NCBI GenBank assembly: GCA_044348665.1
Contig: JBIKSI010000001.1
Coordinates: 1-64,000 of the forward strand
DNA from: M2408 sp044348665
Lineage (GTDB): Bacteria > Bacteroidota > Bacteroidia > Flavobacteriales_D > Crocinitomicaceae
Direction: 5' to 3'
DNA: 64,000 nucleotides
This document shows, one piece after another, positions 46,235-56,038 of the stretch. Below the pieces are notes generated by a model. That model had not been told where the DNA came from. It was given only the letters and a program-made list of their open reading frames with translations, and did not search any database. Each line of letters opens with the position of its first letter. Position 1 is the first letter of the stretch. The position numbers and the translations under genes are program-made.

Positions 46235-47671
46235 TTAATTTCTAATTTTCAAATAATTTAGTACCAAGCGCCATTGAAGCATATTTGTCAGAATTAAATA
46301 GATTAAAGAAATTGAAGTTAAGAAAATTATTTGTAAAATATTTGTAAAATATTGGTTCAAAAGAAATCCTGAGCCTACTATCAGAATTATAAAACCAAGA
46401 TATTTAAAAAATTCTGAAAAATTAAAGGCAATTTTGAAGGTTTTAAAAATGTAAATTATATAAATCAGGGCAACTATTCCCTGAGTGATTAAACTTGTTA
46501 AACTGGCTCCTAATGCACCTTGTTTTGGAATTAAAATCCAATTAAAGATAATATTTACCATAATACCTAAAACTGAAATAGTATTTAGAAATCTTAAATT
46601 TCCATTTGCTGTAAGCAAGGTTCCGAAAATCAAGGTGATACACAAAGGTAAAAAACAGATAATCAAATATTTGAAAACATGTGACGAACTTTCTACATCT
46701 TGCTTGTAAATAAGATTCATCAAATAATCCGCATTGAAAAAGCAAATGGTAATCAGAATTAATGCAAAGGAAATTAGAACATTTGTTGAAGAATGAAGTA
46801 AGTCTAGGATATTTTCCTTGTTCCGAATCATTTTTGAAAAAATTGGAAACAATAAGGTAGAAAACAAACTTGCAAACATAAAAAATGCATCCAAAAGTCT
46901 AAATGCTTGCGCATAGATTCCTGTTTCTAAACTGTCTTTATCTAAAATTCGTTCCAACATCACTGAATCTACTCGATTATACAACATCATTAAAACTATC
47001 AATAAAGCATAGGGAAAACTTTTTTTAACGATAAGTAATGAAAATTTTGAGTTCCACTTAATTTTTGGAATGCCTATTTTTGTTAAGATTAACACAAAAG
47101 CAACAATACAACTTATTGCCAAGGTGATAATTTGAACTTGCACAAAATTCAATATGGTAATTTTTATTTCATGTTGATAAAAAAGTAGGTAAAACATGAT
47201 CAAAATCAATAGAAACTTATCTAATATGGATAAAATAATGTCTGTTTTGAACATTAAAAGTCCCGAGAAAAAGCTTCTTAGAAATAATATCACGCTAATT
47301 AAAAATTGATATAAAATCAATAAAAAAACTAGTTTAAATTGATACGAATTATAATCAAAAATAAAGGCAATACCAAGTGTAATTAGGCAATAAAGAAGAA
47401 AAAGAAATAGACGTAATGGAATAATTTTTCCGATGTAGTTTTTTGCTAAATGCGGATATTGAGCAATGTATTTAATGTTGAAATTAGTAATTCCAAAATC
47501 TAAAAGAATATTAAAAAGGTATGTGAAATTTAGTAATGAAAAGTAAATTCCATATTCATTGGATCCAACTGCGTTCTGTACATTGGCATCTACACCAAAA
47601 ATGGCTAAAGGTTTTACCAAAAGATTTAGGAAAACCATCAAAAGTAGATGTGTGAAAAATTTTAAACGCAT
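46235..47671 (-). CDS. Polysaccharide flippase (Wzx/MATE-like)
   Basis: A 478-aa membrane protein with about 12-14 hydrophobic helices, in the oligosaccharide flippase/MVF superfamily. It should carry lipid-linked sugar units across the inner membrane. Typical marks are the start with LLLMVFLNLLVKPL, EYGIYFSLLNFTYLFNILLDFGITNFNIKYIAQ (first helix pair), and the mid-region YNRVDSVMLERI. No glycosyltransferase genes are nearby. It follows the SprB-repeat gene after 25 bp and may be cotranscribed with it. Confidence 0.88.
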   Translation of the reverse strand: MRLKFFTHLLLMVFLNLLVKPLAIFGVDANVQNAVGSNEYGIYFSLLNFTYLFNILLDFGITNFNIKYIAQYPHLAKNYIGKIIPLRLFLFLLYCLITLGIAFIFDYNSYQFKLVFLLILYQFLISVILFLRSFFSGLLMFKTDIILSILDKFLLILIMFYLLFYQHEIKITILNFVQVQIITLAISCIVAFVLILTKIGIPKIKWNSKFSLLIVKKSFPYALLIVLMMLYNRVDSVMLERILDKDSLETGIYAQAFRLLDAFFMFASLFSTLLFPIFSKMIRNKENILDLLHSSTNVLISFALILITICFFNADYLMNLIYKQDVESSSHVFKYLIICFLPLCITLIFGTLLTANGNLRFLNTISVLGIMVNIIFNWILIPKQGALGASLTSLITQGIVALIYIIYIFKTFKIAFNFSEFFKYLGFIILIVGSGFLLNQYFTNILQIIFLTSISLIYLILTNMLQWRLVLNYLKIRN

Positions 47672-47696
47672 TTGGAAGCAAAGGTAAGTAAAAAAA

Positions 47697-50600
47697 CTAA
47701 TCCCTTACCAAGCTCAAGTTTCCATGCATTTCTCCAGATTTTTCATAATTGTCGGTGTATTCAACTTTCCAGAAGTAAACACCTTCGCTTACATTTTTGC
47801 CTTCAAAATTGCCATCCCAACCAGAAAGTAAATCATTACCTTCATAAACGACATTTCCCCAACGATTCAAAATTATGATAGAATAGCTTTTAATGTTGAA
47901 TGCTTTTTCAGGAACAAAATAATCATTTTTTCCGTCTTGATTTGGAGTAAAAATATTTGGAATACTCAATGTTACGCATCCTTCTAAATCATCCGGCTGA
48001 ATCACAGAAGCAACGATGCTGTCTTTACATCCGTTTTGGTCAGTAACTACTACTTGGTATTCAGCAACACCTACATTCGTCAATTGTGGCAAGGTATCGT
48101 TGGGGTTGTTATTCCATAAATAGTTGTATGTTGGAGTTCCTCCTTCAGCACTTACACTTACAACTCCATCATTGGCTCCAAAGCAAATTTCTGAACCTAT
48201 AGCTTGCAAAAACAAGGGACTTTGTGGTTCAACAATTTGTACAGAAATTGAATCTTTACACAAATTTTGGTCATTCACTACAACTTTGTAAGTTCCTGCA
48301 GGTAAATTGATTGCATCTTCTGTAGTTTGCGCATCACTCCACAAATAGCTGTAGTTTGGATTTCCTCCAGTAACGGATAAATCAATGCTTCCCGAGTTTC
48401 CTCCAAAGCATAAAACATCCGTTGCTTGAGCAGTTAATAGGAGTGCTTGCGTTGGTTGGGAAATTGAAACACTGATGCTTTCTGTACATGAATTGTCGTC
48501 TGTTACTATAACAGAATAAGTTCCTGTGCTTAAGTTTGTTAAATCTTCGTTTGTCGATGCATTATCCCATAAGAAGGTATATGGTGTATTTCCGCCAACG
48601 ACACTAATGTCAACACTACCACTTGCTTGTCCGAAACAAAGCACATCCGTATGCGTTTCCGTGACAACTAATTGCGTTGCTTGATCAACAAAATGATTAC
48701 TGATGAATTCGCAGCCATTGTCATCAGTGATGGTAAGACTATAATTTCCACTTACCAAGTTTTGAATCGTTGAAGAAACAGCGCTCGTGTTCCATAAAAA
48801 GTCATAAGGCGAAGTTCCACCTGCTGCAGTAATTGTAATTGAACCATTTGTTCCACCAAAACAAGACACATCATTTATTACTGTGTTAGAAAGGTAAACT
48901 AATGTATCGGGTTCTGCAATTGTTACAGAAATAAAACCGCCACAACTATTGTTATCCACCACATTTACGAAATAAAGTCCTGCGGGTAGTGAAGCAATAT
49001 CTTCTGTGGTAGCTGAATTACTCCATTCAAAGTCAAAAGGTGCGATGCCATTATTTATCGTAATATTGATTGAAGCTGTTGATTCATCATAACAAAGCAC
49101 ATCTTGATGAGTTTCAGAAATTGTTACTGCATCTGGATCACTTAAAATTATAGTAATTTCTTTGGTACAAAAATTTTCATCTGTAACAATACAAGAGTAT
49201 GTTCCTGCATAAAGTCCGGTTATGTCTTCACTATTTTCTCCATTGTTCCAAAAGAAAGTATAATTTGGTGTTCCTCCTGCGGCACTTAAATTGATTGAAC
49301 CTTGACTTCCACTTTGACAAACAGGGTTGATGTGACTTTCAGAAAGTACAAGAGCGCTTGGTTGAGTTACAGTCATTGCTAATGTTTGAGGACAATTATT
49401 GCCATCTGTTACTTCAACCGAATAATTTCCAGCAGGAATGTTGTTTAAATCTTGGCTCACAGCATTGTTTGACCATAAATAATCATATGGTTCAATTCCG
49501 CCAGATACACTTAAATCAATGGAACCACTTGCATCTCCATTGCATAAAACAGCTGTACTTGTAAAGCTTAACTGCATCGAGTTTGTTGGTTGAACAATTT
49601 GGAAATTCTCAGTCAGTTCACAAGAATTTGCATCGGTAACAGTTAGGGCATAATCACCTGCTGCAACATTGATTAAATCTTCACTTACGGCATTGTTTGA
49701 CCATAAAAAATCATAAGGTCCAGTTCCGCCTGTTACAGTAGAATTTATTGCCCCAGTAAGATTTCCAAAACACAAGACATCAGTTACCGTTCCGTTAATT
49801 GTTAAGGCGTTTGGTTGCGTTAATACTATTGTATCTCGTGCTTTACATCCGTTGTTACTTGTTGCTTCAACGATGTATGTACCAGCCGCCAAATTTGAGA
49901 TTGCCGCTGTATTCGCACCAGTTTGTAGCCACAAAATATCAATCGGTGCAACACCACCCACAAGAGATGCAAGAGCGCTACCATCATTCGCATTAAAACA
50001 AGAAATATCTTCGTTGTTGTAATTAGAAGTAATTGTTGCGTTTATAGTAAATTCACTCGGCTCCGTAATCGTAAAGCTTTGACTTGCGGAACAAGAATTA
50101 GCATCAGTCAGCGTTAATTCATACTCACCAGCAAGTAGATTTTGCGCCAAAGAATCTGCATCTGAATTTGACCAAGAGTAAGAAAACGGACCATTTCCAA
50201 TTCCACTCACATTGATAAATCCTGAACCAGCCTGATAACAGGTATCATTTTGAAGTTCGTTTAATTGAATACTTGGATTAGGCGCCACCAAAACTGGAGA
50301 AACGATGTCTTCAACACAGATTTCATTGTTGTACAAAATGGAAAGTGTGTAATTTCCTCCATTGTTCAATTGTGCATTGCTGATGCTTGGGTTGTTAGCT
50401 GAAGAATTGAAGCCATTAGGTCCTGTCCAGCTTAAATCCAAATTGGGTGAACTAGGAAATGAAAAAGTGATTGTTTCACCAATACACACTGTTTCTGAGT
50501 AGGTAACATTTAATGGTGGACAAGCGTTAACATTTACCACAACTAAACTACTTTCCAAAGAAGGACAACCATTTGCATCTAACAAATCTGAAACCCCGTT

Positions 50601-52094
50601 ATTACTATTTTGAATCCCTGAAATTTGTCCAGTTCCAAATAAATACGCACGATTATTTAATTCATCGCCACATTGCCAGTCAACACATTCATTGGATAAT
50701 TGAGCTCTGAATTTTACGATTGTAACATCAGCGCCGTTGTTTGTATTACTTACCAAACCACCTGAAACACCATTAGCACCAGTACCAATGCGAACTTTCA
50801 CCACGTTATCCGCACCTATAAATTCACCTTGGTCAGCATCTGAAATATCTGTTTTTGCGCCTAAGTTAGGACCAAAAGAAACCTGAAGGGAATTTGGAAT
50901 ATAAGTCAATCTGTTGTCCAAGGTATCTGTTAAAAAAGTATTGGTAGAAACATCGGAACCAATATTTTTACAAGCAACGGAAAATTCCAATATGTCCCCA
51001 GGTTCTATTCCACCACCGTTGATGTCCGAATAAGTCACAGAAGCTCGTAAATCTGGCTCGTAAATATCAATGGCTGAAGTAATTACGCTCGTTAAAATAA
51101 CCTCTGATTCTGTTGAAACTCTAATTTCAGCAGAAGAGGCAGCATTGCCTATGAATCCAAATGATGAGTTGTCAGGCGAATAAATATTTGCATCGTAGCC
51201 AAGGTTGTTGTTAAAACTAGGATTTCTGAAAGGAGTGACAACTCCTTTGTTGCAGATTGAACTATTAAATGCATTATTTGCATCATGTAAAGCATCACTA
51301 ATTGCTTGAAATGTACCTGCTCCATTGAATTCGAGTTTGTCTCCATCATCACCACGATCACCATCATGGGCAACAACACCTAATTCAAAATTTACTGCTC
51401 CAGAAGGTGGAGTAAGAAATCCATTGATGTTAATATTTACAGTCCCTTGTGCTCCCGGACCAACATTCGCCAAGCCATCAAAAACAGTAATATTTTTCAT
51501 GGATTCAAAGACATTTCTGTAAACAACAACAATTGTCCAACCACCAAAAGTATTTGCTCCTGTTTGCGCAACGACATTTGCGACACGATACGATGCATTA
51601 ATTGGATTTGCTTGAACAATCGAAGTGATGTCTTTGAATGCAAAATAAGCGATTTTTCCAACTGTATTGTCTAGAACTTCGTCTGCGGTAATCGTTGAAT
51701 AAGCACCATTATTTACACTTAATTTTACTTGATTACGAATGTTGTGATTGGTTGTGTTTGCTGGAATATTGTTCAAAATACCATTCCAATAAAGACCTGC
51801 CCAAACAATTTCACTACAATTTGGTAAATTTAACTGATCGGTAGAAGACATAAATGTAGAAGCATCTGCATCTATATCCACAAAATCCATTGGTAAGTTG
51901 TTATTATTACTTGTTCCTCCAGGAGGCATTTCATTATTTGCAGCGCAATCACAAGTTAAAGTGGTGTTGGATAAAAAGACTAAACCACCTTTGTGATTGA
52001 TTTGATATCTTATGGCAAAAGGATCAACGATTTGCGCTGAGAATTGTGTATAAAAGAAAACAGAAAGTGAAAATAGAAGAATTAATTTTTTCAT
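47697..52094 (-). CDS. SprB-repeat adhesin with type B C-terminal domain
   Basis: A 1465-aa secreted surface protein. After the signal peptide (about 1-20) come an N-terminal region (about 20-360), a DUF11-like domain (about 365-520, EPGDILEFSVACKN, LDNRLTYIPNSL) and an Ig/PKD-like segment (about 530-610). Then ten tandem SprB-type repeats of about 75 aa run from about 617 to 1366, each with a pattern like VLCFG-GSI-GG-PY-LWSN-DL-AGTY-VTD-C. A type B sorting domain ends it (about 1375-1465, IFTPNQDGKNDYF, LNRWGNVVYEG). SprB in Flavobacterium is the mobile gliding adhesin; this one is much shorter. Export by the type IX system is expected. Confidence 0.93.
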   Translation of the reverse strand: MKKLILLFSLSVFFYTQFSAQIVDPFAIRYQINHKGGLVFLSNTTLTCDCAANNEMPPGGTSNNNNLPMDFVDIDADASTFMSSTDQLNLPNCSEIVWAGLYWNGILNNIPANTTNHNIRNQVKLSVNNGAYSTITADEVLDNTVGKIAYFAFKDITSIVQANPINASYRVANVVAQTGANTFGGWTIVVVYRNVFESMKNITVFDGLANVGPGAQGTVNININGFLTPPSGAVNFELGVVAHDGDRGDDGDKLEFNGAGTFQAISDALHDANNAFNSSICNKGVVTPFRNPSFNNNLGYDANIYSPDNSSFGFIGNAASSAEIRVSTESEVILTSVITSAIDIYEPDLRASVTYSDINGGGIEPGDILEFSVACKNIGSDVSTNTFLTDTLDNRLTYIPNSLQVSFGPNLGAKTDISDADQGEFIGADNVVKVRIGTGANGVSGGLVSNTNNGADVTIVKFRAQLSNECVDWQCGDELNNRAYLFGTGQISGIQNSNNGVSDLLDANGCPSLESSLVVVNVNACPPLNVTYSETVCIGETITFSFPSSPNLDLSWTGPNGFNSSANNPSISNAQLNNGGNYTLSILYNNEICVEDIVSPVLVAPNPSIQLNELQNDTCYQAGSGFINVSGIGNGPFSYSWSNSDADSLAQNLLAGEYELTLTDANSCSASQSFTITEPSEFTINATITSNYNNEDISCFNANDGSALASLVGGVAPIDILWLQTGANTAAISNLAAGTYIVEATSNNGCKARDTIVLTQPNALTINGTVTDVLCFGNLTGAINSTVTGGTGPYDFLWSNNAVSEDLINVAAGDYALTVTDANSCELTENFQIVQPTNSMQLSFTSTAVLCNGDASGSIDLSVSGGIEPYDYLWSNNAVSQDLNNIPAGNYSVEVTDGNNCPQTLAMTVTQPSALVLSESHINPVCQSGSQGSINLSAAGGTPNYTFFWNNGENSEDITGLYAGTYSCIVTDENFCTKEITIILSDPDAVTISETHQDVLCYDESTASINITINNGIAPFDFEWSNSATTEDIASLPAGLYFVNVVDNNSCGGFISVTIAEPDTLVYLSNTVINDVSCFGGTNGSITITAAGGTSPYDFLWNTSAVSSTIQNLVSGNYSLTITDDNGCEFISNHFVDQATQLVVTETHTDVLCFGQASGSVDISVVGGNTPYTFLWDNASTNEDLTNLSTGTYSVIVTDDNSCTESISVSISQPTQALLLTAQATDVLCFGGNSGSIDLSVTGGNPNYSYLWSDAQTTEDAINLPAGTYKVVVNDQNLCKDSISVQIVEPQSPLFLQAIGSEICFGANDGVVSVSAEGGTPTYNYLWNNNPNDTLPQLTNVGVAEYQVVVTDQNGCKDSIVASVIQPDDLEGCVTLSIPNIFTPNQDGKNDYFVPEKAFNIKSYSIIILNRWGNVVYEGNDLLSGWDGNFEGKNVSEGVYFWKVEYTDNYEKSGEMHGNLSLVRD

Positions 52095-52158
52095 TAGATG
52101 GAATTGCTTAACTAACTAACGAAAAAAAGCCTTCAAAGGTTGCTCGACGCAAGTTTTA

Positions 52159-52842
52159 TTACTTATTTTTTTCCAAATCAAAATAAAATCCTATTTGCAA
52201 GAAATCTCTACCTGTTTCATCATTGATTTTATAATCGAATTGAAATAAATATCCTGCCTGAATATTTAAAGTTTTGCTTGGTCTATAACTGAAGGCAAAT
52301 AAAAGTCGATTTCGTTCAAAATAGGGCTCGTTATCGGTGAAAAAAAGTTCGTTATTGACTGCTATTTGAAAAGGTTTGATGGAATTTTTTTCTTTTCCAA
52401 AGGGATAAGCCAATCCCAATCGATACCTAAAACGATTGCGATATCCATTACTTGTAAAACGCATTTCAGCCCGATATCTTTGTTCTATTTTTATTTTCCC
52501 GATTGTTTGCGTGAGGATAATTTGAGGCCAAATTCTGAACTCGTCATTGTTTTTTGGCAAAACAAAATCTCCACCTTCTTTGTAGGTTTGGTAACTTCCA
52601 GCACCAAGTGATAGCGTTAGGTTTTTCTGTGCCAAAAAATTAAATCCTCCTTTGTATTCGTAATAATGAAAATGGTCGTAGAATTTTAAGGAACGTAATT
52701 GTGCCTCTCCAAAAAAACTCCATTTTTCGTTTACCTTGTATTTTAAATTCAAAATATTCCAAGAGCCTAAATTTTTATTTTGGGCATGAATAGCATGAAA
52801 CGTAAATTGAAAAATTAGAAAAGTAAAACAAATTATTCTCAT
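52159..52842 (-). CDS. DUF2490 outer-membrane protein
   Basis: A 227-aa exported protein (signal peptide ending in IHAQ, about residue 21) with the DUF2490 pattern of amphipathic strands: NLGSWNILNLKYKVNEKW, EQRYRAEMRFT, FRYRLGLAYPF, NELFFTD, NRLLFAFSYRP. It is predicted to be a small beta-barrel. The role of the family is unknown. It starts 5 bp behind the MscS-like gene, so it probably ends the bioA-to-mscS run. Confidence 0.87.
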   Translation of the reverse strand: MRIICFTFLIFQFTFHAIHAQNKNLGSWNILNLKYKVNEKWSFFGEAQLRSLKFYDHFHYYEYKGGFNFLAQKNLTLSLGAGSYQTYKEGGDFVLPKNNDEFRIWPQIILTQTIGKIKIEQRYRAEMRFTSNGYRNRFRYRLGLAYPFGKEKNSIKPFQIAVNNELFFTDNEPYFERNRLLFAFSYRPSKTLNIQAGYLFQFDYKINDETGRDFLQIGFYFDLEKNK

Positions 52843-52847
52843 TGATC

Positions 52848-53366
52848 TTAGTTAATGTCTTTAGTATCTGAAACTTTTTCCCACACAGAATAGGAATTCA
52901 TGAAAAAATGTGAATTTGGAATCGTAATAATTTCATTATTTTCAGTTTTTAAATATACAAAAAGATAATTCATGTCTGTTACTTCGCCTTCAAAATTATA
53001 ATCTTTGTGTAAAACTTTTATTTTATTTCCAATTTTTACGGGATGATTGAAGAAGATTAAAATGCTTGAGGTAATGTTAGAAAGCAAGGACCATTGGGCA
53101 AAAAAAGCGATACCAATTGCAGTTAAAATGGATCCAGCAAAAAGCGCTATCTGATTCTGTTTGAAGCCCCAAACCCCAGTAAGTATTGTAATTGCTGTAA
53201 TTGTGGTAAAAAGTTGAACGGCGCGAATTGCCATTTTCCTCCGACCTCGTTCAATTTTCGTTTTTTTTAAAAAATTGTTTATCAGGTTTTTTGCAATTAG
53301 ATAGCAAATTACATAAAGCACAAGAACAATTCCTGTTTCGATGATTTGTATTTTGTAGGCTCCCAT
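52848..53366 (-). CDS. Short MscS-like channel protein
   Basis: A 172-aa membrane protein of the small-conductance mechanosensitive channel superfamily: three helices (about 7-30, 48-68, 73-100) followed by the beta domain (PVKIGNKIKVLHKDYNFEGEVTDMNYLFVYLKT, ending in TIPNSHFF). The pore-lining helix with its Gly/Ala pattern (GIAFFAQWSLLSNITSSILIFF, seen as LSNITSSILIFF) is present. The C-terminal alpha/beta cage of full MscS is missing. It is a clear paralogue of the gene at 60117-60629. It lies 18 bp behind the CutA-like gene, suggesting a role together with SbtA. Confidence 0.88.
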   Translation of the reverse strand: MGAYKIQIIETGIVLVLYVICYLIAKNLINNFLKKTKIERGRRKMAIRAVQLFTTITAITILTGVWGFKQNQIALFAGSILTAIGIAFFAQWSLLSNITSSILIFFNHPVKIGNKIKVLHKDYNFEGEVTDMNYLFVYLKTENNEIITIPNSHFFMNSYSVWEKVSDTKDIN

Positions 53367-53384
53367 AAGAATTTGAGTTTTGAA

Positions 53385-53699
53385 TTACACTTTTTTTATT
53401 TTTTCAATTAAATCTTGTGATAGTTTCCAGTCCATGTTAACAATCGCTGTAGAATAAATTTCGGGAGTGTCACTCGTAAATTGATGATTCAAATAATTCG
53501 AAATTTCATTGAAGAGCAATGCTTTCGAAATACACGTTAAGATATGAACTTTTTGTTTTACAACAATATCATTTTCACTTACATAGCGGTTTCTATCCCA
53601 ATCGATATTTGCTTTGATAATCACTTTTTCTTTCAAAAGATAAATCGCGATATCTTCCAATACTGTTTTGTCTTTGCTTAAAATTGTTACTTGTACCAT
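53385..53699 (-). CDS. CutA/PII-like small protein beside sbtA
   Basis: A 104-aa soluble protein with a ferredoxin-like alpha-beta pattern resembling CutA: VQVTILSKDK, an AIYLLKEKVI helix, IKANIDWDRNRY, VHILTCISKALLFNEI, and the late TPEIYSTAIVNMDW, which matches the Pro-Glu-Ile plus Trp signature of CutA-type trimers. CutA and PII share this fold. It starts 1 bp behind sbtA. In cyanobacteria SbtA is controlled by the PII-like SbtB, so a regulatory partner role is an attractive inference, but this is not a recognisable SbtB (no typical T-loop). Confidence 0.75.
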   Translation of the reverse strand: MVQVTILSKDKTVLEDIAIYLLKEKVIIKANIDWDRNRYVSENDIVVKQKVHILTCISKALLFNEISNYLNHQFTSDTPEIYSTAIVNMDWKLSQDLIEKIKKV

Positions 53700-53700
53700 G

Positions 53701-54666
53701 TTAGGTGATTTTAATTAATAATTCATAAAGTGGCATTCCAATTGTAATATTTATTGGGAAAGTGACACCCAAAGCCATAGGAATAAATAAGCCAGAATCT
53801 GCTTTGGGGTTAGCAAGTCTCATCGCGGCTGGAACGGCAATGTATGACGCACTTGCTGCCAAAATGCTAAACATAAAACGATTCCCAATGTCTTCTATGA
53901 AAAGTCCAGATGCTATTGCAATGATACTACCATTAATCAAAGGAATAAAAATCGCAAATAAAGCAGAAAACCAACCATATTTAAAAAATGAAGCTAATTT
54001 TCTTCCGCAACTGATTCCCATGTCTAATAGGAAAATCGCCAAAAATCCTTTAAAAATATCTGTTGTAAAAGGTTTAATTCCTTCTGCTTGTTTGGAGTCT
54101 GAAATGTAACCAATAATCAAACTTCCTAAAATTAAAAATACACTTCCATTGGTGAAAGCATGGATTACAGTTTCCTTTATACTCACTTTTTTGTCTGATT
54201 TTTCATCCGCATACCGATTCAATAAGTAAACTCCAATTACGATTGCAGGTGCTTCCATCAAAGCCATAACAGCAACCATGTGTCCTCCAAATTCCATTTT
54301 TTGAAACTCCAAAAACGAAGAAGCTGCAACAAAAGTTACTGCACTCACAGAACCATATGCGGCGGCGACTGCAGATGCATCGTAAATTGAAAACTTACGT
54401 TTCAGAATAAAAAAAGTATAAAGCGGAATTAGAATTGAAATCAAAAGTCCGAAAACGAGTGATAAAATTATTTCGATGTTCAAAACACTATGAGCTAATT
54501 CTTGTCCGCCTTTAAAACCAATTGCAAAAAGTAGGTAAAGCGATATGAATTTTGCCGAATTTTTTGGAATTGCCAAGTCGCTTTTAAATTTTACTGCAAG
54601 AATTCCCAGGACAAAGAAAAGTAAAGTTGGGTTGGTTAAATTAGATATAAATAGTTGAAAATTCAT
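53701..54666 (-). CDS. sbtA: Sodium-dependent bicarbonate transporter SbtA
   Basis: A 321-aa protein of the SbtA (formerly DUF897) family with about ten helices in two repeated halves. Family marks: NLTNPTLLFFVLGILAVKFKSDL, AIGFKGGQEL, AYGSVSAVTFVAA (first half serine-rich motif), MALMEAPAIVIGV, LLDMGISCGRKL and SASYIAVPAAMRLANPKAD. SbtA imports bicarbonate with sodium across the inner membrane. It stands 17 bp behind the dihydroorotase gene and 1 bp before the CutA-like gene. In a heterotroph it would supply bicarbonate for carboxylations. Confidence 0.93.
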   Translation of the reverse strand: MNFQLFISNLTNPTLLFFVLGILAVKFKSDLAIPKNSAKFISLYLLFAIGFKGGQELAHSVLNIEIILSLVFGLLISILIPLYTFFILKRKFSIYDASAVAAAYGSVSAVTFVAASSFLEFQKMEFGGHMVAVMALMEAPAIVIGVYLLNRYADEKSDKKVSIKETVIHAFTNGSVFLILGSLIIGYISDSKQAEGIKPFTTDIFKGFLAIFLLDMGISCGRKLASFFKYGWFSALFAIFIPLINGSIIAIASGLFIEDIGNRFMFSILAASASYIAVPAAMRLANPKADSGLFIPMALGVTFPINITIGMPLYELLIKIT

Positions 54667-54683
54667 TTGTATTTTTTTTGTTT

Positions 54684-56036
54684 TTATCGATCTTTTGCAA
54701 ACAATAACCTTTTTCCTTTTGTAATTTCATTAAAATTTGATTGGTCGTAAACGATATTTCCGTTTACAAAAGTTTTTAGAACGCTACTTTTAAATTCTTT
54801 TCCTTCAAAGGGAGACCATGCGCATTTATATAAAATATTAGTAGAATTCACTTTCCAAGATTGATCTAAGTCAATCAAAACAAGATCCGCATAAAATCCT
54901 TCTCTGATGAATCCTCGTTCTTTTAACTTGTAGATTTCAGCAACGCTATGACTCATTTTTTCAACAATTTTTTCCAAAGAAATTTTTTGATCGTGATATA
55001 ACTCCAGCATAGCTGGTAATGCGTGCTGAACTAATGGTCCGCCTGAAACGGCTTTGAAATAATTACCACTTTTCTCATCAATTGTATGCGGAGCGTGGTC
55101 AGTAGCAATAATATCCAATTGATTATTTAGTAATGCTTGCAATAATCCATTTTTATCATGTAAGGTTTTTACTGCAGGGTTCCATTTAATTTTTGACCCT
55201 TTATCTAAATAATCACTGTCTGAAAAACATAAATGTGGAATACATGCTTCAGCCGTTATTCGTTTCTCTTGCAAAGGAATATTTGGGTCAAATAGATTGG
55301 CTTCTTTTGCTGTAGTAATATGAAAAAAATGCAGTCTATTATTGTGTTTTTTTGCGATTTCAATTACTCTCTTTGTAGCAGTATAACATGCTTCTTCACT
55401 TCTTATTTTAGGGTGATATTCAAAGGGAATTTCCGTGCCAAATTTTTCTACATATTTTTCTGTATTAAATTTGATAATGGCATCATCCTCACTATGCAAA
55501 GCTACCAAACTATTTGTTTTGGAGAATAACTCTTCCAAAAAATCAGGGTAATTTGCTAGTATTCCTTCATCATTGTGGAAGTAAAGTCCATCATCTGTTA
55601 TTCCGCAAACAGTTTCATTATTCGTTTTAAGAGCTTCTTCCAAATTATTTTTACAAATACCCATAAAGAATGAATAGTTTGCTAATGAATTTGCTTCGGC
55701 AATCTTATATTTTTCTTCTAGTAATTCTTGGGTTAGTGTGTTTGGATTGGTATTCGGCATTTCCATAAATGAGGTAATACCACCAGCAACCGCGGCCTTT
55801 GATTCAGTGTAAATATTCCCTTTATGAGTTAAACCTGGCTCTCGAAAATGTACTTGGTCGTCAATAAGTCCAGGAATTAAAAACTTACCTTCTCCATTTA
55901 TTTCTTGATACAAAAGACTCGAATCTAAGCCAATGTATTTATCTATTTTCTCAATTCTTTCATTTGAAACTAAGACATCACAAACAGTGATTAGCCCTTC
56001 ATTTACTACAGATGTATTTCTAATAATTTTTTTCAT
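54684..56036 (-). CDS. pyrC: Dihydroorotase
   Basis: A 450-aa amidohydrolase that closes N-carbamoyl-aspartate to dihydroorotate in pyrimidine synthesis. It is of the type I (Bacillus PyrC/allantoinase-like) form, with the metal motif VHFREPGLTHKG near residue 60, GGITSFMEMPNTNP, the histidines in HSEDD and HFFHITT, and ATDHAPHT near residue 315. Allantoinase is a less likely alternative. It sits 2 bp behind the tsaC gene, well inside the run. Confidence 0.92.
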   Translation of the reverse strand: MKKIIRNTSVVNEGLITVCDVLVSNERIEKIDKYIGLDSSLLYQEINGEGKFLIPGLIDDQVHFREPGLTHKGNIYTESKAAVAGGITSFMEMPNTNPNTLTQELLEEKYKIAEANSLANYSFFMGICKNNLEEALKTNNETVCGITDDGLYFHNDEGILANYPDFLEELFSKTNSLVALHSEDDAIIKFNTEKYVEKFGTEIPFEYHPKIRSEEACYTATKRVIEIAKKHNNRLHFFHITTAKEANLFDPNIPLQEKRITAEACIPHLCFSDSDYLDKGSKIKWNPAVKTLHDKNGLLQALLNNQLDIIATDHAPHTIDEKSGNYFKAVSGGPLVQHALPAMLELYHDQKISLEKIVEKMSHSVAEIYKLKERGFIREGFYADLVLIDLDQSWKVNSTNILYKCAWSPFEGKEFKSSVLKTFVNGNIVYDQSNFNEITKGKRLLFAKDR

Positions 56037-56038
56037 GT

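Noticed and set aside
47679..47686. Minus-strand TACCTTTG as a promoter of the flippase gene
   Set aside because: It would put the transcription start about at the ATG, leaving no leader; cotranscription with the upstream gene is simpler.
49358..52611. Several plus-strand open frames of 65-81 codons
   Set aside because: They lie opposite the SprB-repeat and DUF2490 genes and reflect codon composition of the minus-strand genes.
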